This document shows positions 26,390 to 35,677 of a stretch of 64,000 bases of DNA, one piece after another. This stretch comes from Bdellovibrio sp. UBA4095 (GTDB taxonomy: Bacteria > Bdellovibrionota > Bdellovibrionia > Bdellovibrionales > Bdellovibrionaceae). Position 1 is the stretch's first letter; each line of letters opens with the position of its first letter. The notes under the pieces are model-generated. The model saw only the letters and a list, made by a program, of their open reading frames with translations. It did not search any database and was not told the DNA's origin. The stretch is from the NCBI GenBank assembly GCA_002381805.1, contig DFXZ01000010.1:124001-188000 (forward strand), given 5' to 3'. Made by a program: the position numbers and the translations under genes.

Positions 26390-28565
26390 AATGAGAAAGC
26401 TTGTTACTTTGGGTGTGCTTCTCGCCTTCACACCCCCTCTCTGGGCTCAGACCGATGAAACGGGTTCAGAACTCGAAACGATTCGGGTTATCAGCGAAAG
26501 CCAAGATGAAGTCAGCTTGCCTTTCGCTCCTCAAAAAGTGTCTAAAGAAAAAATTGAAACTTTCCAGTATACGGATGTAAACCGCGCTTTAAAGCAGGTC
26601 TCTGGGGTTTATGTACGCGAAGAAGATGCTCAGGGATTGCGTCCCAATATTGGCCTTCGTGGAACCAATCCCGATCGATCCAAAAAAATCATTTTGATGG
26701 AGGATGGGGTACTTATTGGCCCAGCTCCATACGCAGCGCCTGCAGCTTATTACACTCCCAATATGAATCACGTCGAATCTTTAGAGGTTCATAAAGGATT
26801 CAAGGCCGTACCCTATGGTCCAAACTCTGTCGGTGGAGCGATTAACTACCTAACTCGTTCTATACCTCAGCAACAAGCAGCTTCACTGGATCTATTTGGT
26901 GGGTCGTTTAATACCCAAAACTACAAAGCACGCATCGGCGAATCTTTTGAATCTTTCGGATACCACATCGAAGGATCCCGAATCTCGACAGATGGGTTTA
27001 AAAACTTGGACGGCGGTGGAAACAGTGGATTCATTCGCCATGACATCGCTCCTTCGTTCAGAGTTTTACTGAATAAGGATAGCGCTCGTCCTCAGTACCT
27101 CACGCTGCGCCTAGGATATGCTGATGAAGACTCTAAGGAAACCTACCTTGGCTTAACCCGCGATGACTTCTTCGCTGATCCCTATCGCCGTTATGCTGCT
27201 TCTGCCTGGGATGAAATGAAGTGGCAACACGGGAAGATCCAAGTCGAGCACCTTTGGCAAACATCCGATTCATCCTTTTTGAAAACTGTCGCTTACAACC
27301 ATCAATTTCAAAGAGCCTGGTATCGACTGGATGCACTCGGTTCCGGAAAAAAAATTCTGGATGTCCTAAAGAATCCCGTAACCAATCAGATCGAGTACGA
27401 CATTATTTCAGGTAAAGCTGATTCGTCTTCTGCAGGCGGCAACCTGGGTGACCTTTTAGTCGCCAACAATGACCGGGAATACTATAGCCGTGGTCTGCAA
27501 ACGAAGTACTCCAAAAGCTATTTGATCGGCACCACGCAGAATGAAAGCGAAGTCAGCTTGCGATTCCATCAAGACTCGATCCGCCGCGACCACACCTTTG
27601 ACACCGGGGTGATGGTGGGCGGCAAGTTAGTAAGCAAAGGAGTGGCACGTCAGCAGAGTGCTAAGAATAGCGACAAAGCTTTCGCAACTACTTTAAGTTT
27701 TCTGAACAACACCAATGTCGACAAATGGGTCTTTACAGTTGTCGGGCGTTTTGAAAGCGCTGACTTCGAGTATCACAATGACTTAACCTCCGAATCAAAG
27801 AAACGCTCTGACACTGCCTTCGTGCCAGGACTAGGCGCGCTTTATATGTTAGATGATTCGCTGTCGATGCGAGCCAGTGTTAATAAAGGCGTTACTCTTG
27901 CGGGACTGGATTCCTCTGGCAAAGAAGTCCGTGAAGAATCTAACAACTATGAACTTGGCGCCAAATACGCCTCTGATGATCAAACTCGCTTTAGTGACGT
28001 TACGGTTTTTTATAATGATTACCAAAATTTGACAGGAACCTGCACGGTTTCGTCTGGTTGTACCAGCACAAGTGACAGCCAGTTCAATGGTGGCGAAGCC
28101 GAAGTAATCGGAATTGAAGCGCAGTATACTCAAGGCTTTTCAATAGGAAAGGTTTGGATTCCGATCACTCTCAATGCGACATGGATCCAAGCGCAATGGA
28201 AAAGCGATTTCACAACAGACAATGCAGAATGGGGAACCACCATTGAAAACGGCGATCCTCTGCCCTATATCCCTTCTCATTTCTATACGGTTTCTGTGGG
28301 CACCGAATATAAAAACTGGAAGCAAGAAGTGGCTATAGTCTATCAAGGCAAGATGTATGACCAAAGCTCGCAATTGGGCCGAGAGACTATTGATGCTTTT
28401 GGAATTATTGATTGGTCTGGTCGTTATTCCCTCAGCAAAAAGTCAGTGCTTTATGCTAAAATCGACAATGTGCTTGGGCGGGAATACGCAGTTTCTATGA
28501 GGCCTTTTGGATACCGTCCCGGCAAGCCACGTAGCTTGGGAGTCGGTTTCAACTATGCTTTCTAA
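26382..28565 (+). CDS. TonB-dependent outer-membrane receptor (FecA-like)
   Basis: About 727 residues: signal peptide ending PLWAQ, a plug domain (NRALKQVSGVYVREEDAQGLRPNIGLRGTNPDRS, then LEVHKGFKAVPYGPNSVGGAINYLTR), and a long beta-barrel ending in Phe (VGFNYAF) as outer-membrane proteins do. No TonB-box has been pinned down. It probably imports an iron chelate using TonB energy; tonB is at 38688-39356. ATG 26382 overlaps the imelysin stop; ATG 26391 is an alternative. An earlier in-frame start at 26328 lies deep in imelysin and is rejected. Confidence 0.92.
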   Translation: MIKMRKLVTLGVLLAFTPPLWAQTDETGSELETIRVISESQDEVSLPFAPQKVSKEKIETFQYTDVNRALKQVSGVYVREEDAQGLRPNIGLRGTNPDRSKKIILMEDGVLIGPAPYAAPAAYYTPNMNHVESLEVHKGFKAVPYGPNSVGGAINYLTRSIPQQQAASLDLFGGSFNTQNYKARIGESFESFGYHIEGSRISTDGFKNLDGGGNSGFIRHDIAPSFRVLLNKDSARPQYLTLRLGYADEDSKETYLGLTRDDFFADPYRRYAASAWDEMKWQHGKIQVEHLWQTSDSSFLKTVAYNHQFQRAWYRLDALGSGKKILDVLKNPVTNQIEYDIISGKADSSSAGGNLGDLLVANNDREYYSRGLQTKYSKSYLIGTTQNESEVSLRFHQDSIRRDHTFDTGVMVGGKLVSKGVARQQSAKNSDKAFATTLSFLNNTNVDKWVFTVVGRFESADFEYHNDLTSESKKRSDTAFVPGLGALYMLDDSLSMRASVNKGVTLAGLDSSGKEVREESNNYELGAKYASDDQTRFSDVTVFYNDYQNLTGTCTVSSGCTSTSDSQFNGGEAEVIGIEAQYTQGFSIGKVWIPITLNATWIQAQWKSDFTTDNAEWGTTIENGDPLPYIPSHFYTVSVGTEYKNWKQEVAIVYQGKMYDQSSQLGRETIDAFGIIDWSGRYSLSKKSVLYAKIDNVLGREYAVSMRPFGYRPGKPRSLGVGFNYAF

Positions 28566-29532
28566 ATGGCAGCCACAAATTCAGGAATGGACTGAGCGAT
28601 TCTTGACCCCTATCGATGATCCGGGGTCGCGCTTGTTCCATATGAATATTGCAGCCACTTTAATCTTGATCGCCTTCTGGTTGTGGAAAGCAAAAAAGAA
28701 TCCAAAGCTTTTTAATTTCTTAAAAACTTTTAAAAGACTTCTGTTTCGCAAATCCTATTGGTGGAACTCTTCCACACGATTTGATTATGGTATTTATCTC
28801 TTTAATTCTGTTTTAAAGATTTTCCTTTTCATTCCTCTACTGGACTTCGGCTATTTTTTTTCACAGAAGACAGCGAGAGCCTTAGTGCAATGGAATGGAG
28901 ATTTCGTAGGCTTAAAGGCCACAGGGCTGGCCCTTTTTGTGTTCACTGTTGCGGCTTTCGTCTTTGACGATTTTTTGCGTTTCTTCAATCACTGGTTGAT
29001 GCACAAGGTGCCTTTCCTGTGGAAGCTGCATCGCACACATCATTCCGCCAGAATTCTGACGCCGATTACGTTGTATCGGGCTCATCCTTTGGAAAGTGCC
29101 ATAGCAACCGTGAGAAACAGTTTAAGCCTGGGAGTCTCGACTGGTGTTTTCATTTTTCTCTTCGAGGCCCGTTTTAACGTTTTCACCTTTTTAGGTGTCA
29201 ATATTTTTGGATTCGTTTTTAATTTGCTTGGAAGCAATCTTAGACACAGTCATATCCCACTTGGATTCGGATTCCTGGAGTTTATTTTTATCAGCCCCAA
29301 GCAACATCAAATTCACCACTCGCGCAATCCAGAGCATTATGACAAGAATTTTGGAGTATCTCTTTCCATCTGGGATTATCTGTTTGGTTCTTTGGTGCAC
29401 TCGAAAACCGTGCGACAACGACTGTTTTTTGGATTGGATGAAGTGAAAAAAGCTGACTCCGCAGAAGGCACATCGCCTGCATTACACAGTCAGCTTCCAA
29501 GGCTTTTTAGCTTTTTATTTTACAGACGCTAA
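28555..29532 (+). CDS. Membrane fatty-acid hydroxylase/sterol desaturase superfamily protein
   Basis: A 325-residue membrane enzyme. The four His clusters of the superfamily's di-iron site are present: HWLMH, HRTHHS, HSHIPLG and HQIHHS (followed by RNPEHYDKNFG). It would use O2 to hydroxylate or desaturate a lipid; the substrate is unknown. ATG 28555 overlaps the receptor's 3' end by 11 bases, so it belongs to the iron operon, and it uses iron itself. Its last 18 bases overlap the convergent tpx gene. A longer form from 28507 is less likely. Confidence 0.88.
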   Translation: MLSKWQPQIQEWTERFLTPIDDPGSRLFHMNIAATLILIAFWLWKAKKNPKLFNFLKTFKRLLFRKSYWWNSSTRFDYGIYLFNSVLKIFLFIPLLDFGYFFSQKTARALVQWNGDFVGLKATGLALFVFTVAAFVFDDFLRFFNHWLMHKVPFLWKLHRTHHSARILTPITLYRAHPLESAIATVRNSLSLGVSTGVFIFLFEARFNVFTFLGVNIFGFVFNLLGSNLRHSHIPLGFGFLEFIFISPKQHQIHHSRNPEHYDKNFGVSLSIWDYLFGSLVHSKTVRQRLFFGLDEVKKADSAEGTSPALHSQLPRLFSFLFYRR

Positions 29533-30012
29533 AGCAGCTTCGTAGTTTGGCTCAGATCCGATCTCGGCGACCTGTTCCGAATACAAAACCTTGTTATCTG
29601 CTGACAGTGTTACCACAGCACGCGAAAGCAATCCTGCAAGTGGCGAATCAGTGATTTCCACACCCCACGCTTTGCCGAAGTCGCTTCTAAAAGTAGAAAA
29701 AGCTTCGCAGTTCTTAATCCCTTCAGCCCCGCAGAAACGAGCTTGAGCAAAAGGAAGATCAGCAGAAATATTTAGCACGACAGTATCTGTTAGATTTGAT
29801 GCTTCTTGATTGAACTTCCGAACTGAAGCCGCACAGACACCAGTGTCGATACTGGGGAAGATATTCAGGACTTTTTTCTTTCCCGCGAAAGATTGCAAGC
29901 TGACTTCAGACAGATCACTCTTTACCAATTTAAAATCAGGAACAGTTGCTCCTTTGGTAGGTAGCTGCCCTAGAGTATGAATAGGATTTCCTTTAAAAGT
30001 TATTGAAGCCAT
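29515..30012 (-). CDS. tpx: Thiol peroxidase (atypical 2-Cys peroxiredoxin)
   Basis: A 165-residue Tpx of standard length. Peroxidatic Cys60 sits in PSIDTGVCAASVRKFN and resolving Cys94 in RFCGAEGIKNCEAF, the usual Tpx spacing. It reduces hydroperoxides with thioredoxin in cytoplasm or periplasm; no signal peptide is seen. Its end overlaps the hydroxylase gene by 18 bases on the other strand. The stop of the preceding same-strand gene is nine bases upstream, so a two-gene transcript is possible. Confidence 0.95.
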   Translation of the reverse strand: MASITFKGNPIHTLGQLPTKGATVPDFKLVKSDLSEVSLQSFAGKKKVLNIFPSIDTGVCAASVRKFNQEASNLTDTVVLNISADLPFAQARFCGAEGIKNCEAFSTFRSDFGKAWGVEITDSPLAGLLSRAVVTLSADNKVLYSEQVAEIGSEPNYEAALASVK

Positions 30013-30021
30013 TGGTTCTCC

Positions 30022-30591
30022 TTATAGACAATAGTTGTTTTCGTAAAAATAGCGGCTGCAAAAGGACTCAACATTGTTGCAATCGCCACTGTTGTGCCCA
30101 GTATAGTAACCTCTGCGCGAACAGATCTTTCGTCCGCCATCTTTTACCGCTGCGACGAATTCACCGCGACTTGCAGTTTTTCCACTTTTCTTCATTGTGT
30201 AGGAGACTCTGTTCTCACCCGCATCCAATAATGGCTTTTGCAAGAGCGTTAAAATCCAGAGGTTGACCGCTTTGCTACTTCTTCCCTTCTTGCTGTCATA
30301 AGCGACTGTTTTGGTGCGACTCGAACCATCTTGATGCCGAGCCGTTAAAACCACCTCATCCGCTACGACACCTGGAGGACCCATGAAATAATCGTGCTCG
30401 CCCTCAATCATGATTTCTCTTTGACAGATATGTATTCTTGAAACTGGTCCACCAAATCGGTCACCAGGACAGTACACATGAATTTCTCCGCGGGAAAGAA
30501 CAGCCGTTCTTTGATTGCCAGCCTTAAAGCCGACGTCAGCTTTTCCTACCATGCAAATCAGTAGAATACCGAAAATGACAGCTAGTTTCAT
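30022..30591 (-). CDS. Exported Cys-containing protein of unknown function
   Basis: A 189-residue protein. ATG 30591 follows AAGGAGA at good spacing and gives a clean signal peptide (MKLAVIFGILLICMVGKA); the reading frame extends further upstream to 30816 but without a ribosome site and across the divergent ABC1 gene. The mature part has cysteines near VYCPGDR and HICQRE and a C-terminal cluster (ICSRRGYYTGHNSGDC, ESFCSRYFYENNYC). Beta-rich and probably disulphide-bonded. No family recognised. It ends nine bases before tpx. Confidence 0.72.
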   Translation of the reverse strand: MKLAVIFGILLICMVGKADVGFKAGNQRTAVLSRGEIHVYCPGDRFGGPVSRIHICQREIMIEGEHDYFMGPPGVVADEVVLTARHQDGSSRTKTVAYDSKKGRSSKAVNLWILTLLQKPLLDAGENRVSYTMKKSGKTASRGEFVAAVKDGGRKICSRRGYYTGHNSGDCNNVESFCSRYFYENNYCL

Positions 30592-30727
30592 AATTGTCTC
30601 CTTGAAGGCCGATCCTATTCCTTTTATCCCACCGTGCCAAGCAGAGATCACTTTTCGGTACAGAGCATGCGCAGCCTGCCATAATAAAAGTTCATTAATT
30701 TCGATGGCTGAGGTAGCTTCATAGGAC

Positions 30728-32128
30728 ATGGACGACGCAAAGAGTGGTAAAAAACAAAATAAAAAACTCGAGAGCATTAAATCCTCTGTCTTTTCTCGAA
30801 GTCTTTCTATGGCCAAGCTTACCCTGCAGGCAGGGGCCTCCTTAGCTCAACATGGCGTCAGTACTGCTCTTAAAAGTAAAGAAGCTAAAGAAGAAAATTG
30901 GAAACGACTACTACAAAACCAGGCCTCAGCCATCAGCTCGGAACTTGGCGAACTTAAAGGGAGCCTAATGAAGGCTGGGCAAATGCTCTCAATGTATGGC
31001 GAGCACTTTTTGCCACCTGAAGCCAATGACCTTTTACGTTCCCTTCAATCCGACTCGCCGCCTCTTTCATGGGAAGCGATCGAACCGACTCTTTTCAAAA
31101 ACCTTTCCCAGGAAAAACGAGATCTTCTTGAAATCGAGAAAATCCCCTTGGCTTCGGCATCCATGGGGCAAGTCCATCGTGCGAGGGTCAAAAGTACAGG
31201 GGAAAATATCGTTCTTAAGATTCAGTACCCTAATGTCGACAAAGCCATCGATAGCGACCTACGCGCCATTCGCACTTTGCTGGGCACACTGAAACTTTTG
31301 CCGAAAGACTTTAATGTCGATGCACTTTTTGCAGAAGTTCGAGAGATGCTGGTTCAAGAAACCGATTATCAGCTTGAGGCCCAACTAACCGAAGACTTCC
31401 ATCAAAGGTTGACGGGAGATTCCCGATATATTGTCCCGAAAGTCCATCGTGAGTTTTCTGGACCGAAAATTCTTGCAACCAGCTTTGAGCGGGGCATTCG
31501 CGCCGATGATCCCCTGATTCAAAGTCTGCCGCAAGAACGTCGCAATAAGATCGCCTCCAGCTTTTTAGATTTATATTTTCGCGAGATCTTCGAATGGGGT
31601 GTCGTTCAAACAGATCCTCACAACGGGAATTACCGAGTTCGAATTGATCCCGAAGGTCACGACCAACTGGTTCTTTTAGATTTCGGCGCCACCAGAACAT
31701 ACTCTCCGGAATTCTTAAATCCTTATCGCCGCATGGTCAAAGGCTCCCTTTTGAACGATCGTGAAAAGCTGTTTGCCGCATCCAAGGAGTTGGGTTTCAT
31801 TAAAGACAGTGATGATAAAAAATTGCTTCAGTTTTTTGAAGAATTTTGTTTCGAAACCGTGGAACCTTTCATTGCCTATGATGACCCTCGAAACACAGGT
31901 GGACTTATAGATTCAGAGGGTTACTACGATTGGAAAAACACTGACCTTCCGCAGCGACTCTCGAAAAAAGTATTTCAAATTATACGTCAACATCCACTGC
32001 GCACGCCTCCCCAAGAAATGATATTCTTGGATCGAAAAACCGGTGGAGTTTTTATTTTCCTTTCGGTCGTTCGGGCCAAGATTCGCGGACGAGATCTCTT
32101 AATGAAGTACATTCAGAAAGTCCCATAG
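30728..32128 (+). CDS. ABC1/UbiB-family atypical kinase
   Basis: A 466-residue ABC1 (AarF/COQ8) kinase-like protein. The KxGQ-type motif appears as LMKAGQMLSMYG, the Ala-rich loop and lysine as PLASASMGQVHRAR and IVLKIQYP, the catalytic region as QTDPHNGNYRV, and the metal-binding DFG-like LLDFGATR. Family members are ATPases needed for ubiquinone production or lipid homeostasis. It is followed after 12 bases by an MsbA-like exporter, so they may be co-transcribed. The start has only a weak upstream GAGG. Confidence 0.9.
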   Translation: MDDAKSGKKQNKKLESIKSSVFSRSLSMAKLTLQAGASLAQHGVSTALKSKEAKEENWKRLLQNQASAISSELGELKGSLMKAGQMLSMYGEHFLPPEANDLLRSLQSDSPPLSWEAIEPTLFKNLSQEKRDLLEIEKIPLASASMGQVHRARVKSTGENIVLKIQYPNVDKAIDSDLRAIRTLLGTLKLLPKDFNVDALFAEVREMLVQETDYQLEAQLTEDFHQRLTGDSRYIVPKVHREFSGPKILATSFERGIRADDPLIQSLPQERRNKIASSFLDLYFREIFEWGVVQTDPHNGNYRVRIDPEGHDQLVLLDFGATRTYSPEFLNPYRRMVKGSLLNDREKLFAASKELGFIKDSDDKKLLQFFEEFCFETVEPFIAYDDPRNTGGLIDSEGYYDWKNTDLPQRLSKKVFQIIRQHPLRTPPQEMIFLDRKTGGVFIFLSVVRAKIRGRDLLMKYIQKVP

Positions 32129-32140
32129 AGTATTTGTTTT

Positions 32141-33907
32141 ATGTCTCAAGCAAAAAGTTCCTTTAGCTCGTTCCGTCGGCTCTTTTCCTATTCACACAAT
32201 CACAAGAAAGACTTTTACCTTGGCAGTCTTTTTTCATTTCTGAATAAGACGTTCGATATAGCGCCTGAAATTCTTATCGGTATCGCGATTGACGTCGTTG
32301 CTAATCAGGAAAAATCATTCCTTGCTCGCTGGGGAATTGTGGAGCCCATAGATCAGCTTATCTTACTTTCTGTCCTGACGCTGGCGATATGGATGTTCGA
32401 ATCTCTTTTCGAGTATTTACTTTTACTAAAATGGCGTGGCCTGGCGCAGTCACTTCAGCACGAGTTCCGCACCGAGGCCTACAATCACCTGCAAAAACTC
32501 GATATGGCTTTTTTCGAAGACAAGAGCACTGGCGGCTTAGTTTCCATCCTGAATGACGATATTAATCAGCTCGAGAGATTTCTAAATGGCGGCATCAACA
32601 GTTTAATCCAAGTTTTCACGTCCGTGCTGCTGATTGGCGCCGTGTTTTTCGCGTTAGCTCCAGGCATTGCCGTTTTTGCTTTTCTTCCGATCCCGGTTAT
32701 CTTGTGGGGAGCCTTCTATTTTCAGAAGCGCGCGGCTCCTCTTTATTTGGATGTGCGAGAAAAAGCCGGTCAAATTGGGGCACGGCTTGCCAACAACATC
32801 AGTGGAATGGCAACTATTCGCAGCTTTACGGCAGAGATTTTCGAGTCCAAGAAAATTGCAACTGACAGTTTGACGTACTTGCGAGCCAATCGCGCGGCAA
32901 TCAAAGTCTCCTCGGCCTTCAATCCCCTGATTCGCATGGCCGTCCTCCTGGGTTTCATTGCCACCTTTGTTCTTGGTGGAAAGATGGCCCTCGAAGGCTC
33001 GCTGAATGTCGGATTCTACGGAGTGCTCGTTTTTCTGACTCAACGGCTGTTGTGGCCTCTGACGGGTCTTGCCGATACTATTGACCTTTTCGAACGTGCG
33101 ATGGCCTCGGCGGACCGTGTCCTTGATCTTATCAATACCCCCGTCAATCTGGAAAAGACACGTCCGAAACAAAGTTACGATCATAGCTTAGGCATTCGTT
33201 TTGAAGGACTGACTTTCTCATACGGCAATGATGTTCCAGTTCTTAAAAATATCAACATTCACGTCCCCGCAGGAAAGACCATCGCCATCGTCGGACCAAC
33301 GGGATCTGGCAAAAGCACGATCACGAAACTCTTACTTGGCTTTTACAAACCCACGTCGGGTGAAATCGAATTTGCTGGGAGGGACATTAAAACCTGTGAC
33401 CCGCAAGATCTGCGCAGCCAAATTGGCTTAGTCAGCCAGGATGTTTTTCTTTTCCACGGAACCATCTTTGAAAACATCGTCTACGGCAAACCCGGGGCGA
33501 GTCGCGAAGAAGTGATCGCGGCGGCACGCAAGGCTCATGCTTGGGAGTTTATTGAACGACTACCCCAGGGCCTTGACACTTTAATTGGGGAACGAGGACA
33601 AAAGCTTTCTGGTGGCCAGCGCCAACGTCTTTCCCTGGCCCGAGTGATTTTGAAAGATCCTCCAGTCCTTATTCTCGATGAAGCTACTTCGGCGGTCGAC
33701 AATGAAACTGAATCTATCATCCAAGCTTCTTTGGCCGAAGCCACCTTAGGACGTACCACTATCGTCATTGCCCATCGCCTTTCCACAGTCACGATGGCCG
33801 ATACCATCTATGTCGTTGTTGCCGGGCAGATTGTCGAAAGCGGAACTCATGAAGAATTGCTGCGAATGAAAAAAGCCTACTTCCAGCTATGGACGGCGCC
33901 TTTATAG
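32141..33907 (+). CDS. ABC exporter (fused membrane and ATPase domains, MsbA-like)
   Basis: A 588-residue half transporter: six membrane helices in residues about 20-320, then an ATPase domain with Walker A GPTGSGKST, Q-loop SQDVFLF, signature LSGGQRQR, Walker B LILDEATS and switch AHR. It would act as a homodimer exporting a lipid, peptide or drug. Substrate is not readable. It lies directly downstream of the ABC1 kinase gene; no strong ribosome site is visible, so translational linkage to that gene is plausible. Confidence 0.93.
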   Translation: MSQAKSSFSSFRRLFSYSHNHKKDFYLGSLFSFLNKTFDIAPEILIGIAIDVVANQEKSFLARWGIVEPIDQLILLSVLTLAIWMFESLFEYLLLLKWRGLAQSLQHEFRTEAYNHLQKLDMAFFEDKSTGGLVSILNDDINQLERFLNGGINSLIQVFTSVLLIGAVFFALAPGIAVFAFLPIPVILWGAFYFQKRAAPLYLDVREKAGQIGARLANNISGMATIRSFTAEIFESKKIATDSLTYLRANRAAIKVSSAFNPLIRMAVLLGFIATFVLGGKMALEGSLNVGFYGVLVFLTQRLLWPLTGLADTIDLFERAMASADRVLDLINTPVNLEKTRPKQSYDHSLGIRFEGLTFSYGNDVPVLKNINIHVPAGKTIAIVGPTGSGKSTITKLLLGFYKPTSGEIEFAGRDIKTCDPQDLRSQIGLVSQDVFLFHGTIFENIVYGKPGASREEVIAAARKAHAWEFIERLPQGLDTLIGERGQKLSGGQRQRLSLARVILKDPPVLILDEATSAVDNETESIIQASLAEATLGRTTIVIAHRLSTVTMADTIYVVVAGQIVESGTHEELLRMKKAYFQLWTAPL

Positions 33908-34007
33908 GCAATGCCGACAAGGGCGCACCATCTTTGCGCTGCATAAAGATGATGCCAGCCAAAGAAAACTCAGTTAATATCATTCTTTATTCCAGAGAGG
34001 AGCCCTT

Positions 34008-34493
34008 ATGTCAGACAACAGCTTTCAATCCCCAGCACTACAGGTTCGACAGGCTCTTTGGAATCTTCAAGGCGAACTGCTTAAGTCTCTAAAAGAGGAA
34101 TACGATCGCCAAAATGGCTATGAAAGCAATCCCACAGAATGGTTCCAAGTCTTAATGACTTCAGATAAATACATGTGGATGAGAGAGCTGACCAGCCTTA
34201 TGGCAGATGTCGACGTCATGACCGAACTTGAATTCTTGACCGAACAACATGTGGCGGCCGCGCGTGCAGAAATCGAACGCTTGCTCTTCGAACAAAATCC
34301 TAGCGACAATGAATTTGCTCGTCTTTATCGGGATATGCTCACTTCGGGTATGACTTTGCTTCCTCTGCATTCTCAGTTAAAAGCAACCCTTCAACATTTG
34401 CCTTTCAAGCCTTTTACTAAAGACCAAGCTTATGCTGAACGCAAATCTTGGCACGAAGAGCACCACCATCAGGCTAAAAAACGCCGCGGATAA
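34008..34493 (+). CDS. Hypothetical soluble helical protein
   Basis: A 161-residue, mostly alpha-helical protein with no signal, membrane segment or Cys and a basic His/Lys-rich end (WHEEHHHQAKKRRG). A good ribosome site (AGAGGAG) precedes it. It lies 100 bases after the exporter gene and ends before a hairpin. I do not recognise the family. Confidence 0.65.
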   Translation: MSDNSFQSPALQVRQALWNLQGELLKSLKEEYDRQNGYESNPTEWFQVLMTSDKYMWMRELTSLMADVDVMTELEFLTEQHVAAARAEIERLLFEQNPSDNEFARLYRDMLTSGMTLLPLHSQLKATLQHLPFKPFTKDQAYAERKSWHEEHHHQAKKRRG

Positions 34494-34517
34494 CTCTTAA
34501 ATTTCCGAACTAATCTA

Positions 34518-34543
34518 CTAGTCTTCGGTAACGCGAGGACTGG
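34518..34543. terminator. Hairpin between convergent genes
   Basis: CTAGTCTTCG and CGAGGACTGG form a 10-bp stem including two or three G-T pairs around a six-base loop, exactly between the two convergent stops. No real U-tract follows on either strand, so it is a weak candidate. Confidence 0.35.
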
Positions 34544-35581
34544 TTAGAACTTGAGGGTTTGGCCGTGTTTTAGCATCTGGAATTCTTGTGCGGAAAGATT
34601 TTTGCTTTCTCGTGCTTTAGTAATTTCCTGTAGTGGAGCTATCATGGGCTCGTCGCTGAGGCGGAATGTTCCCCAGTGGACGCCGATGCTCGTCTTGGCT
34701 TTGAGGTCTTGGTGAATGCGAACGGCTTCTTCTGGATTGACGTGTTGTTTTTTCATGAACCATCTGGGCTCGTAGGCTCCAACTGGGATCATTGCTAGGT
34801 CCATGCTTCCTAAGCGTTCGTGAATGTCTTGAAAGTCTTTTGAATAACCCGTGTCACCAGTGTAAAGGAATTTGAATTTTTTCGAAGCGACGAACCAGCC
34901 GCCCCAAAGAGTTTGATCGTGGTCCCATAGAGAGCGCGCAGACCAGTGCTGAGCTGGAGTGAATACTAACTTAAGCCCGTTGATACCAGACTTGTCCCAC
35001 CAATCAAATTCGGCGACGTTCTCAATTCCTTCTCCTTCAAGCAAAGCTTTATTGCCGAGTGGAACTAGAAATTTTGTCTTTTCAGAGTCTCGTTTATAAA
35101 GTTCTTTAAGACTTGCTAAATCCAAATGATCGTAATGACTGTGCGACACCAGAACGATATCGATCGGCGGTAATTCGTCAATTTTCACAGGCAGCTTGAC
35201 TAATCTCTTGGGCCCCATGAATGACACTGGTGAAACTCGGTCTGAAAAAACGGGATCGATCAAAATGTTCACTCCATCAATTTGCAGAAGTGCCGAAGCG
35301 TGACCAATCCACGTATAGCTCGTTTGAGTTCGATTATTGCGCAGATATTCGAGATCGACTTTTAAGATTTCTGGATCGAATGGCGGTTCTTCCACTTTGG
35401 GCTTCGTCAACCTTTCCCAGTACCACTTCCATACGTTTGCCTTGGGAGAATTGTCATAGTTGTTAAGGAAAGATTTTTTTCCTCGGTGCGGCTTCTCGGG
35501 GTCGTAATACTGAAAACTTTGGCAGCCCGTGAAGAGCACCAAGCTAGACATCATTACTAATGCAGCGAAGAGTTTATTCAT
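34544..35581 (-). CDS. Metallo-beta-lactamase-fold lipoprotein, NAPE-PLD-like
   Basis: A 345-residue lipoprotein (lipobox LFTGC, Cys near 20). The metal-binding motif is VSHSHYDHLD, with HW in TPAQHWSAR, TGDTGYS and GVHWGTFRLSDEP as further family blocks. The closest match is the group of N-acyl-phosphatidylethanolamine phospholipase D-like hydrolases, including bacterial YpyP/RomA-type members. It probably hydrolyses a phospholipid or ester at the cell envelope; whether it faces the periplasm or the outside is unknown. Confidence 0.88.
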   Translation of the reverse strand: MNKLFAALVMMSSLVLFTGCQSFQYYDPEKPHRGKKSFLNNYDNSPKANVWKWYWERLTKPKVEEPPFDPEILKVDLEYLRNNRTQTSYTWIGHASALLQIDGVNILIDPVFSDRVSPVSFMGPKRLVKLPVKIDELPPIDIVLVSHSHYDHLDLASLKELYKRDSEKTKFLVPLGNKALLEGEGIENVAEFDWWDKSGINGLKLVFTPAQHWSARSLWDHDQTLWGGWFVASKKFKFLYTGDTGYSKDFQDIHERLGSMDLAMIPVGAYEPRWFMKKQHVNPEEAVRIHQDLKAKTSIGVHWGTFRLSDEPMIAPLQEITKARESKNLSAQEFQMLKHGQTLKF

Positions 35582-35677
35582 AAGTTTACACGTTTCGTCA
35601 AAAGGGTGTTATATTGCCAGTTCTTAGGTAACAGTTTACCACTGAAAACTCTGAATTATAATCGCGAGGTTTCAAGA

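Noticed and set aside
33889..34092. Open frame between exporter and hypothetical gene
   Set aside because: Overlaps two well-supported genes in a different frame and has no ribosome site.
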